Of a stretch of DNA of 64,000 nt, positions 8,135 to 15,807 are shown in pieces; the stretch's first letter is position 1, and each line of letters opens with the position of its first letter. The notes beneath the pieces were generated by a model, which worked only from the letters and a program-made list of their open reading frames with translations, made no database searches and had not been told where the DNA came from. The position numbers and the translations under genes are program-made. The DNA is taken from NCBI GenBank assembly GCA_965229115.1, contig CBDDIR010000003.1, positions 2,108,001 to 2,172,000 of the forward strand, read 5' to 3'. The DNA comes from UBA7672 sp965229115 (GTDB taxonomy: Bacteria > Pseudomonadota > Alphaproteobacteria > Caulobacterales > Hyphomonadaceae).

Positions 8135-8686
8135 TTAGCGCGCCTTCACGTTGATGGGGGCGGACAGCGTGACGGACTTTGGCGGGTGGCAGACCTTGCC
8201 ATTGCAGGACTGGAAATAGACGCTGACGGGGATCTGCTGTGCGCCAGTGGCGGACTTTGCGTCGATCTGGACGGGGACTTCGACGGTAAAGTCCTTGTCG
8301 TAATACTGCGTCTCGAAGCCGAAGCTCTTGTCGTGCGCCTTCATAGGCGTTTCCGCGATAAGCGCGCCGTCGGCTGCCGCGACAGCGTTTTGGTCGATAT
8401 CTACGCTGAGTGGGATGGGACCACGCGAGCCCTGCTCCAGCGCGTAGATGTGCCAGCCTTCGACGACTGCGCCTTTGACCGCGAGCTTGATCTTCGCGCC
8501 CGGCTTCACGTCTCCAGCCGGAGCGCTGACGGACCAGGCGACGGTATCTGCGCCGAAGGGCCCCTTGGGCTTGGCGGGCGCTTGGGCGGTGGCCGCAGCG
8601 TTTAGTGCGAGGCCGACGAGCACCGCGCCTGCGAGACGAAGCGTGCGTGAGTGGAGCGAACTGTTTCCGGAGGCGGACGCGGGCAT
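8135..8686 (-). CDS. stand-alone DsbD-alpha domain protein
   Basis: A 183-residue exported protein consisting of a signal region and one immunoglobulin-like domain of the DsbD N-terminal (alpha) type. The typical redox pair is SCNGKVCHPP (Cys-x4-Cys followed by HPP) near residue 165. In full DsbD this domain passes electrons from the membrane core to periplasmic thiol enzymes; here the membrane and gamma domains are absent. It is the first gene of the operon DsbD-alpha / mono-heme protein / TlpA. The nearby TlpA is a plausible redox partner. Alternative start codons near 8686 cannot be separated. Confidence 0.82.
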   Translation of the reverse strand: MPASASGNSSLHSRTLRLAGAVLVGLALNAAATAQAPAKPKGPFGADTVAWSVSAPAGDVKPGAKIKLAVKGAVVEGWHIYALEQGSRGPIPLSVDIDQNAVAAADGALIAETPMKAHDKSFGFETQYYDKDFTVEVPVQIDAKSATGAQQIPVSVYFQSCNGKVCHPPKSVTLSAPINVKAR

Positions 8687-9142
8687 CTTGCATGCTCCCC
8701 AACTGCATCATTGCCGAGTTTGGTAGTCGACGACTCAGGCGCGACGAACGATCCAGTGGAGCTATGCTTGTGCTGGATCGTCATATGCGTGTGGCGGTCG
8801 AGGGGTGGGTCGCTGAGGACAGATGACTGCCGCGTTTTGATCCCTGCCGGACGGGGCGCGGGAACACGAAAGCCAATGACGACCCACCCCTGCTCCACCG
8901 CGGTGGATTTCGTGCGTCGCTTCATTGGATGTGTAGGTCAGAGACGCGCCATCAAGCGCGCGAGCATCGAACTTGTCGTGCATAGCTTAGCGCCAAAGGT
9001 GCTAGCGCGGACGCGCGCGTGCCTGCCAGCGCCGAGGATGCCGCTGCCAGATTCGATGATCTGCGGCGCCTTGCTGGGTTTCAGATCCTCAGCCTCTCCA
9101 ACAAGCGGGCTTGCTGGAGAGGTCTGACTGGTCGATGCGAAC
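8687..9142. other. 456-base gap without a supported gene
   Basis: Two minus-strand transcription units flank this gap: the TonB receptor gene ends at 9143 and the DsbD-alpha operon starts at 8686. The open frames here lack ribosome binding sites and protein character. The only structure seen is the hairpin at 9093-9122. The promoter for the DsbD-alpha operon must lie just above 8686. Confidence 0.5.
9093..9122 (-). terminator. hairpin downstream of the TonB receptor gene
   Basis: CCTCTCCAACAAGC and GCTTGCTGGAGAGG form a 14-base stem with one mismatch, 21 bases beyond the receptor stop codon. A long stem just after a stop fits a terminator, although no T tract follows on the minus strand. Confidence 0.55.
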
Positions 9143-11731
9143 CTACCAGCTGTAACGCAGCGTCGCGGAGTAGAAACCGCCTTCGGCGCCGATGGGGCCA
9201 TTGTTGGTGTACTGGTATAGCTGCTGCGCGGCGAGCAATGGCGTCGGCAGAAGGTCCGGCTTGGTTTCGAAGAGGTTCGTTGCGCTTAGCGTGATGCCGA
9301 TCTGATCCGTGAAGTCGTAGGAAATGTTCAGATCGGTCGTCCAAAGGCTGCCGATATTGTAGAAGATCGTCGCCTGCCCGGCATATGGCCCGGTCGTCGG
9401 GATCGGGTTGGGCGTTCCGGAACGCGTCAGCGAGCCATAGTAGGTCTCGCGCACGCCCACCTTCCAGGGACCAGCCGACCAGTCCGCGCCCAGCACGTGC
9501 TTCTGCTTGGGCGAGCGATTCTCGAGGTTGGTGATCGAACCCTGGCTGAAGACAGGAATGTTGAAGGCTGCGAGCACGGCAGGCGTTGCCGCTACGCGCG
9601 TGACTTTCGTCTCGGTCCAGGCGCCGGCATAGCTCCAACGCAGCTGGCCCCACTCGCCAAGATCGGTCGTGGTATTGGCCGTGATCTCGACGCCGCGGTT
9701 ACGGGTGTCGACTGCGTTGATGAAATAGCTGACGCCGTCGTTTGCATCGAACCCCGCCGCCGTGACGAGAACACCCGAACCCGGATAGGTCGTGTTGTTG
9801 AACTGCGTGGACTGCGTGATCTGGTCCTCGACGTCGATCTGGTAGGCATCGACAGCGATACTCAGATCGCCGAACGGGCGGAGCACGAAGCCTGCACTGT
9901 AGTTTACTGACGTTTCCGGCGTAAGCGGCTTGGCGCCCAGCGCGATTGCTTCAGGCGACGTGACCTGGAGGACATGGTTCGTGGATGTGTTGGCGTTGCC
10001 GGTATTCTTGTAGGCCTGAGCTGCAAGAGCCGGCGCGTGGAACCCGTTCGCTACCGTCGCGCGGATAGCGAAGGCTGGGTTGAAGTCGTAACGCGTTGAG
10101 ACGCGGCCGGTCTGAGCGCCGCCGAAATCGGCATAGGTTTCGAGACGGCCGGCAAGGTCCAGCACCCAGTTCGGTGCAAGATGCAGCGTTGCGCCGCCGT
10201 AGATCGAGCCACTGAAGCGATCAATGCTCTGCTCGTCGTCCGGCCGGAAAGCCGGCAGCGCTTGGGACACGCCAAGTGAGCGGGCCAGAACCGTACCCGC
10301 GCGTGGGCCATCCAGTACGCGGGCTCCGCCATGCGTGTAGCCCTGCACGTCGCCCGCATTCATCTCATAATGCTCGTTGCGCAGCTCCACGCCGAGCGAG
10401 ACATCGAGCGGGACGAAGAAATCCTCATACGACTCCCGCAGATCGAGGTTCGCGATCGTTGCCTCGGACTGGAGATTGCCGATGAAGAAGCTTGTCTGGC
10501 TGGCAAGCCCGTAGGTGGCGTTGACCGAGTTATGGACGAAGATGTCGAGGTCGTCCTTGCCGTGATAGAGACTGAGATCCCATGCCCAAAAGCCTTGCGT
10601 ATGGCCACGCAAGCCCGTGAGCAGCGAGTAGTCGATTTCCTCGATTGCCTCGACGGGCGTAAAGCCATCCGGATAGATCGCGCGGACGACCTCGTCCCGG
10701 TTGGGCGTACGGAAGTTCTGCGGCGCCGACGATTCGCGGCGCGCCAGCGTGGCAAAGCCATACCAGTCTAGATCAGCATTCAAGGATGCGCCGAAATCGG
10801 CAGAGAGCGCTTCGAGCCGGTAAGGCGCCTTGCCCTGGTTGATCCATGCGTTGTTGTCGCGTGTAGCTTCCCGCGGGTTGGGGCGCGCTCCAGCTGGAAG
10901 CTGCGGATAGCTGCTCAGCGTCCCCGCTGGCGTCACCTCCTGGTTGGTCGTGTTGCTGATCGGGAAGTAGAACAGCAGGTTCGGGTTCACCGGGCTGTTG
11001 CGGATGACGATCTCCTGATCGTCGATCTGACCGGAGATACGCAGGTGACCAGTTTCACCAATCGCAAAGCCTTGCGTAGCCTTCAGGACATGCGTGAAGC
11101 CATCGCCTTCGAAGTACTGACCGGCCCGCAATGAGAGCTCGCCGCCCTCGCCGCTATGATTGGTCAGGATGTTGATGACGCCAGCAATGGCGTCTGAGCC
11201 GTAGATGGCGGATGCGCCGTCGCGCAGCACTTCGATGCGGTCGATGGAGCCAGACGCAATCATCGACAGGTCGACCGGCGCGGAAGCACTATAGCCGCCT
11301 GCGCCGAGGAATGCCGTTGTGTGGCGGCGCTTGCCGTTCGCCAGCGTCAACGTCTGGTCCGGATTGAGGCCGCGCAGCGTTCCAGCGCGCACCATGCTGC
11401 CTACGTTCGGCGTAGCCACATTGGGCAAGTTGAACGATGGCACGAGCGTGTTGAGCGTTTCGAGCAGGTTCGCCTTCGTGGCCGACTCTACAGAGGCGGC
11501 AGACAGCACGTCGATCGGCGCAACGCTGTCATCGACCGTACGCGCAACGCCGCGTGTGCCGGTGACGATTACGCGGTCATTCGATTTGGCGTCGTCTTCG
11601 ACTGCCGCGACTGTGTCGACCGCTTCAACCGGTCCGGCGACCTGAGCGTTTGCGGGTAAGCCGCAAGCAGCTCCAAGAGCGAGAAGACTTGCCGCGCCAG
11701 CAAGGCGAAACGACGAACGACTACGATACAT
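9143..11731 (-). CDS. TonB-dependent outer-membrane receptor 1
   Basis: An 862-residue receptor. A signal peptide (first 29 residues, cleavage at ANA-Q) is followed by a TonB-box-like stretch with VIVTGTR, then the plug domain (about 50-200) with TLTLANGKRRH and RIEVLRDGASAIYGSDAIAGV. A 22-strand barrel follows, ending in the aromatic terminus ATLRYSW needed for outer-membrane insertion. Substrate unknown; this LxNGKRRH plug type occurs in large receptor families for plant or peptide-like nutrients. The receptor at 28475 has the same plug type. It lies downstream of two small membrane proteins and a DUF6152 gene on the same strand. Confidence 0.95.
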   Translation of the reverse strand: MYRSRSSFRLAGAASLLALGAACGLPANAQVAGPVEAVDTVAAVEDDAKSNDRVIVTGTRGVARTVDDSVAPIDVLSAASVESATKANLLETLNTLVPSFNLPNVATPNVGSMVRAGTLRGLNPDQTLTLANGKRRHTTAFLGAGGYSASAPVDLSMIASGSIDRIEVLRDGASAIYGSDAIAGVINILTNHSGEGGELSLRAGQYFEGDGFTHVLKATQGFAIGETGHLRISGQIDDQEIVIRNSPVNPNLLFYFPISNTTNQEVTPAGTLSSYPQLPAGARPNPREATRDNNAWINQGKAPYRLEALSADFGASLNADLDWYGFATLARRESSAPQNFRTPNRDEVVRAIYPDGFTPVEAIEEIDYSLLTGLRGHTQGFWAWDLSLYHGKDDLDIFVHNSVNATYGLASQTSFFIGNLQSEATIANLDLRESYEDFFVPLDVSLGVELRNEHYEMNAGDVQGYTHGGARVLDGPRAGTVLARSLGVSQALPAFRPDDEQSIDRFSGSIYGGATLHLAPNWVLDLAGRLETYADFGGAQTGRVSTRYDFNPAFAIRATVANGFHAPALAAQAYKNTGNANTSTNHVLQVTSPEAIALGAKPLTPETSVNYSAGFVLRPFGDLSIAVDAYQIDVEDQITQSTQFNNTTYPGSGVLVTAAGFDANDGVSYFINAVDTRNRGVEITANTTTDLGEWGQLRWSYAGAWTETKVTRVAATPAVLAAFNIPVFSQGSITNLENRSPKQKHVLGADWSAGPWKVGVRETYYGSLTRSGTPNPIPTTGPYAGQATIFYNIGSLWTTDLNISYDFTDQIGITLSATNLFETKPDLLPTPLLAAQQLYQYTNNGPIGAEGGFYSATLRYSW

Positions 11732-11863
11732 GATAAACCCCGACAGACGCGCTATGCGCTAACAAACAGGGCTATTCAGGTATCACGCGTTGCAGCGGGG
11801 TCAGCCAGTCCGCGTAATGATATTTGACGCTAGGCTTATTCTGACATCGCGACGGAAGCGGCG

Positions 11864-12337
11864 TCAGATGAGGCCGATCCAGCGGCCCAGAATGGCGACG
11901 CCAAACCACAGCACGAGCGAAGCAAGACCCAGCGCCGCTGCAATCGCACGACCACGCTCCGCGAACTTTGCCGTGAGGAGTGGATAGAGCGTGAGATGCA
12001 CGAGCAGCGCGACCACAAGCGTGCCGAGCTTCCAGGCGAATAGCGGGTTCGTATAATACTTCAGCGGACCTGCAGCGACGAGCAGAAGCCCGGAGACTGC
12101 CGCCGTCGCGAGGGATGCAATAAACACCGGAAGCAACAACATGCCCGTCTGATCCAGCGGCGCTTTGCGAAACACGACTCGTAGAGCTGACAAGTCCAGC
12201 GCGAGGATCGCACCGCCCAATAGGCCAAACGCCAGAATGTGGACTGACTGAACGATTGCGAACGCAGGCGTTGACTGCGCGAGGAAAAGTCCCGGCGGCG
12301 TATCACCCAGCCAGATGAATGCGTCTTCGAGCGACAT
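11864..12337 (-). CDS. four-helix inner-membrane protein (DUF6644-like), copy 2
   Basis: A 157-residue protein with four predicted membrane helices and almost no loops. It is a paralog of the next gene: both carry a helix with VQSVHILAFGLLGGAILALDL (IQTFHILGILLFYGAIALVDL in the other) and a later SGLLLxAAxxxxYTN segment. The helix histidine is shared and could bind heme or a metal, which is speculation. The DUF6644 label is from memory of the family pattern. It sits 10 bases from its paralog, so the two are co-transcribed, and 132 bases before the TonB receptor. Confidence 0.7.
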   Translation of the reverse strand: MSLEDAFIWLGDTPPGLFLAQSTPAFAIVQSVHILAFGLLGGAILALDLSALRVVFRKAPLDQTGMLLLPVFIASLATAAVSGLLLVAAGPLKYYTNPLFAWKLGTLVVALLVHLTLYPLLTAKFAERGRAIAAALGLASLVLWFGVAILGRWIGLI

Positions 12338-12347
12338 GGGCTACCGA

Positions 12348-12842
12348 TCAGAAGTAAGCGATGAAGCGGCCGGTCACGATGACAGCGGTCCACAACAGGA
12401 AGGAGAGGCCGGCGCTGATGCGCGCATAGTTCGGCGCCGTTCCGCCTTCTCCGCCCCAGGTCGCAATCGCGCGCCCGGCAAAGCGGTGGAACACCACAAG
12501 GTTGAGCCCCGCCAGAAGGATGAGGGCGAACTTCGCTAGCAGGAACATGTTGGTGTAGATTTTTGCAGCCTGCGCCGCGAACAGCAGGCCGCCACTGATC
12601 GCCATCACCGCAAAGCCAACCCACGCAATTGGCAGCAGGCCGTCAGCCACTTCACGCGCCGGACGTTCCTTCAGCAAGACGCCGACGATGCGCAGATCAA
12701 CAAGCGCGATTGCGCCGTAGAACAACAGGATGCCGAGAATGTGGAAGGTCTGGATGACCGGGAACGTCCACTCCGATTCCCGGATGGAAGTCGGAATCGG
12801 CGAGTCGTAGATCACCTGAATGACAGGCTGGATGAAGTCCAT
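12348..12842 (-). CDS. four-helix inner-membrane protein (DUF6644-like), copy 1
   Basis: A 164-residue, four-helix membrane protein that is paralogous to the gene at 11864-12337. The shared features are the first-helix QTFHILG, a DLRIVGV turn, and SGGLLFAAQAAKIYTN ahead of helix three. The two copies may form a heterodimer. It is nine bases from the DUF6152 gene and the three read the same way, so they are probably one operon. Function unknown; I infer only an inner-membrane partner for the periplasmic DUF6152 protein and perhaps the TonB receptor. Confidence 0.7.
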   Translation of the reverse strand: MDFIQPVIQVIYDSPIPTSIRESEWTFPVIQTFHILGILLFYGAIALVDLRIVGVLLKERPAREVADGLLPIAWVGFAVMAISGGLLFAAQAAKIYTNMFLLAKFALILLAGLNLVVFHRFAGRAIATWGGEGGTAPNYARISAGLSFLLWTAVIVTGRFIAYF

Positions 12843-12851
12843 GACGCGGGA

Positions 12852-13277
12852 TCAGCGCGCAGCTGGAGCGCGCGTAGGATCTCCCGGGCCGCCATCGCCC
12901 GGCGTGCCGCCGTTCACGATGCGGCCATCCGGCAAGGTCACGCGGCGGGCATCAACAATCTTGGCGCCGTTCTTCGAGAGGTATCCGTCGACGATAATGG
13001 AATCGCCGAACTTGATATCGCCCTTCTTGAACCCACGACGCGACAATGCGCCCGGCCCTGCTCCTTCGCAGGCCCAGTTCGTAGTGACGCCTTTTGAGTC
13101 GGTGACGTCGATATAGAAATACGAGTGCGGGTTGGTCCATTCGATCTTGGTCAGCTTGCCGATCAGGCGCACGGGCTTGGCCGCATCATACATGGCGGAG
13201 AAGGAGTGGTGCGCTTCGGCGACGCTGGTCGACACCACGACCAGTCCGGCTGCGATCAAGGCTGCTCTGATATTCAT
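12852..13277 (-). CDS. exported DUF6152 family protein
   Basis: A 141-residue exported protein. The signal peptide ends in VAEA and exposes the mature N-terminus HHSFSAMYDAAKPV, an AHHSFSA motif typical of DUF6152. A small beta barrel follows (LIGKLTKIEWTNPHSYFYIDV, GDSIIVDGYLSKNGAKIVDARRV). The paired N-terminal histidines after signal cleavage resemble a copper or other metal site at the amino terminus; this is inference. Its function is unknown. It is the first gene of the operon with both DUF6644-like proteins and is transcribed away from the secreted paralog at 13433. Confidence 0.8.
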   Translation of the reverse strand: MNIRAALIAAGLVVVSTSVAEAHHSFSAMYDAAKPVRLIGKLTKIEWTNPHSYFYIDVTDSKGVTTNWACEGAGPGALSRRGFKKGDIKFGDSIIVDGYLSKNGAKIVDARRVTLPDGRIVNGGTPGDGGPGDPTRAPAAR

Positions 13278-13323
13278 CGTGGGAACCCGCTGGCTGAAAC
13301 AGCGGCAGAGCTAGCGACGACGC

Positions 13324-13340
13324 CTCGTTCGGCGAACGAG
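13324..13340. promoter_or_regulatory. 17-base perfect dyad in a divergent promoter
   Basis: CTCGTTCG, one central base, then CGAACGAG. It lies between the DUF6152 operon start (13277) and the secreted protein start (13433), where an operator serving both units would be expected. No regulator gene is adjacent, so the binding protein is unknown. A short terminator stem is the alternative, but no gene ends here. Confidence 0.5.
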
Positions 13341-13432
13341 TGATTTCTGCTTAGCTTAGCATCACAAACACTTTTACAGCCGCGACCCCGCCGGCCAATC
13401 GTCCGCCCGCATTGCAGCAGGGATCGGTAGGT

Positions 13433-14380
13433 ATGGCTTTGTTTCGAAGGCTTGCGGTGGCGCTTGTGTCGGCGCACGTGGTTTGTGTTGCTCCAGCGTT
13501 GCCCCAGCAGCCAGCGCCCAGCTCGGCCGACATCATTCTTGGCAAGCCGTACACGGGGCCGAAAGTCGCGACGCCGCGCGGTCTTGATGGCAAGCCGGTG
13601 CTCACTGGCTTCTGGAAGCTCGTGCATGAAGACGGCAAGCCCGATGGCAATCTCGCCAAAGACCAGCCGGGGTTCAAACTGCCCTACAATGCCGCGGGTC
13701 AGGAAGCACTCGAAGCGAACTTCGAGACGATCGACCCGGAGGCGCGCTGCATCATCACCGGCACGCCGCGTATTCTGACCAGCGTTCTACCCTTCGAGAT
13801 CCTGCAGACGCCGAAGCGCGTCGCGTTCCTGCATCAGTTGAGCTGGCATCGCTGGGTCTGGCTTGATGGCCGCAAGGTCGATCCTGAAGCTGACCCGCGC
13901 TATTTCGGCAACGCTATCGCGCGCTGGGACAAGGATACTTTCGTCATCGAAAGCACCAGCTTCCAGGACAGCGCCGACGGCAAGATCTGGCTCGACGACA
14001 ACGCCAATCCGATCAGCGCACAGGCAAAGCTGGTGGAACGCTGGACGCGTCCGGACTTCCACCACCTCAATCTCGAACTGACTTACACCGACCCGACCTA
14101 TTACTCAAAGCCGATCACCTACAAGCGTAGCTGGGTTGCCGCGCCCAAGGGCGAATACCTTCGCGAGTTTTCCTGCGAGTGGAACACGCCGTGGCTGGTT
14201 GAGCATCTCGAGCCGGGACCAGGCGTCATCAACGCCAATGGCAATCGCGGTTATGGGCCGGACAACCAGATCGTGCCGGACTTGCCGCTGGGCGCGGTCG
14301 AAGGCTCGCGTGGCACCGGTTACTGGCTGTTCCGCAAGAACAAGGCGAAGCCGTCCGACCTTCCGCCGCCGCGGGACTAA
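13433..14380 (+). CDS. secreted protein of the PDLxGxWTN-related family, short subfamily copy 1
   Basis: A 315-residue exported protein. The signal peptide runs from the ATG at 13433 (MALFRRLAVALVSAHVVCVA) to about residue 25. The core is related to the larger secreted family: TPRGLDGKPVLTGFWKL near the N-terminus, IARWDKDTFVIEST in the middle, and VERWTRPDFHHLNLELT. The C-terminus differs, ending the conserved part in CEWNTPWLVEHLEPGPG rather than CHEGNY. It is followed 32 bases later by a closely related but frameshifted copy. Function unknown. An in-frame start at 13412 is less likely because it would put charged residues before the signal peptide. Confidence 0.8.
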   Translation: MALFRRLAVALVSAHVVCVAPALPQQPAPSSADIILGKPYTGPKVATPRGLDGKPVLTGFWKLVHEDGKPDGNLAKDQPGFKLPYNAAGQEALEANFETIDPEARCIITGTPRILTSVLPFEILQTPKRVAFLHQLSWHRWVWLDGRKVDPEADPRYFGNAIARWDKDTFVIESTSFQDSADGKIWLDDNANPISAQAKLVERWTRPDFHHLNLELTYTDPTYYSKPITYKRSWVAAPKGEYLREFSCEWNTPWLVEHLEPGPGVINANGNRGYGPDNQIVPDLPLGAVEGSRGTGYWLFRKNKAKPSDLPPPRD

Positions 14381-14412
14381 CGCGTCACAATCATCATCCG
14401 GAGTTCATTGTC

Positions 14413-15316
14413 ATGCGCCGCATCCTGCTCGCCTGCACGGCCGCCCTTCTTCTTCCCATCGCCGCCTGCGCCCAAACACCCTCGGCCAAGTCGCCGCCGA
14501 TCAGCACGACGCCGTTCGAGCTGATCGGCGGATACGATCACCGGTTCGCCCTACAAGGGGCCGAAGATCGCGACGCCGCGTGGCATCGACGGCAAGCCTG
14601 ATCTTTCGGGTTACTGGCGTCCGCTGCGCGAGCCGGGCAAGCCGGGTGGTAATATGGGCAAGGACGAACCGAACTTCATTCTGCCCTATACGGCGGTGGG
14701 CGAGCGCGCTCATATCTATAGCCAGAACCACACGGTCGATCCCGAAGCCGTCTGCATTCTCGGCGGCATCCCGCGCCACAACGCCAGCGGCCTGCCCTTC
14801 GAAATCCTGCACACACCCGAGCGACTGGCAACGCTCTACAATTACAACACCCATCGCCTCGTCACGATCGGTGAAGGGCTGAAGTTCGCGGACATTCTCG
14901 AGCCGCTCTATTTCGGCCATGCGCTCGCGCACTGGGAAGGCGATACGCTCGTTATCGAAACGCGCGGACTCAAGGACAGCTCGAAGGAGAAGATCTGGCT
15001 CGACGAGAACGGCGATCCGACGAGCGATCAGACAACTGTCATCGAACGCTGGACGCGGCCGGACTTCAACCACATCCAGCTCGCCATGACGATTACGGAT
15101 CTGAAGTATTACACCCGTCCCTTCACGTTCAATCGCACATGGGTGCATGGCGATCCGGGTCAGGGCGTAAACGAGTATCCTTGCAACGAGAACAATATCG
15201 ACGCGGCCCACATCGGACCCGGAGCTGGCGTGATTGGGCCGGATGGCAATCGCGGCTTTGGCTATGAAGATTCGCTGCCTGCTGTTCCTCCGGGGCCGGA
15301 AGCCTATGAGAACTAG
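14413..15316 (+). pseudogene. frameshifted second copy of the short secreted family
   Basis: The first frame starts at 14413 and encodes a lipoprotein signal peptide (MRRILLACTAALLLPIAACA) and linker up to about 14520, then runs off target to a stop at 14601. The rest of the protein is in the next frame from 14525: ADTITGSPYKGPKIATPRG lines up with ADIILGKPYTGPKVATPRG of the gene before it, and continues without a stop to 15316. In that frame a TGA sits at 14522-14524, so no simple alternative start rescues it. One extra or missing base near 14520-14525 explains both halves. It is a recent pseudogene, a programmed shift or a sequencing error. The downstream half alone could start at 14654. 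Confidence 0.75.
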
Positions 15317-15776
15317 CGCCTCTCGTCTGACAGCCGGCGTTGGCGCTCTTGCGCTGGCTGCCTGCTCCGCTTCGGAAGCGGCCAGCAACACCGCCGCCTC
15401 GCCGCCGATACTCGAAGCGCCTGAGCTGATGGTTCATGTTGTTGAACCAGCCGCTCGTAGCTTCTGGAAAGGCTATAGCGAGATCCTCGACGAGAATGGT
15501 TGGCGGGACATATCGCCGAAGACCGAAGCTGAGTGGAAGCATGTCGAGGATGGGGCGGCGACGCTCGTGGTCAGCGGCCATCTGTTGTTGCAGCCATCTT
15601 ACGCCCGCGAGCCGATTGCTGATTGGGACCGGTTGGCGAAGCAGTTTCTGGACCTTGCCAAGGAAGGCAAGGCTCAGGCTGAAAACCAGAGCACGGAGGC
15701 GATGCTTGTGCTCGGCGAGCAGCTCGACGAGACATGCGACAGCTGCCACGCGCAGTTTGCCCCGCACGTTCAATGA
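15306..15776 (+). CDS. cytochrome c'-like heme lipoprotein
   Basis: A 156-residue protein. The N-terminus is a lipoprotein signal with lipobox ALAAC (Cys20). The body is predicted all-helical (residues 40-142) and the heme site CDSCH lies at the very C-terminus (144-148), the arrangement of four-helix class II cytochromes (cytochrome c'/c-556). It would bind one heme on the periplasmic face, for electron transfer or gas binding. Its start overlaps the end of the frameshifted gene by 11 bases, so it belongs to the same transcript. It is the second c-type heme protein in this accessory region. Confidence 0.8.
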   Translation: MRTSASRLTAGVGALALAACSASEAASNTAASPPILEAPELMVHVVEPAARSFWKGYSEILDENGWRDISPKTEAEWKHVEDGAATLVVSGHLLLQPSYAREPIADWDRLAKQFLDLAKEGKAQAENQSTEAMLVLGEQLDETCDSCHAQFAPHVQ

Positions 15777-15807
15777 CGCTCGATTGCGAGCATTGAATAT
15801 GCAGCAG

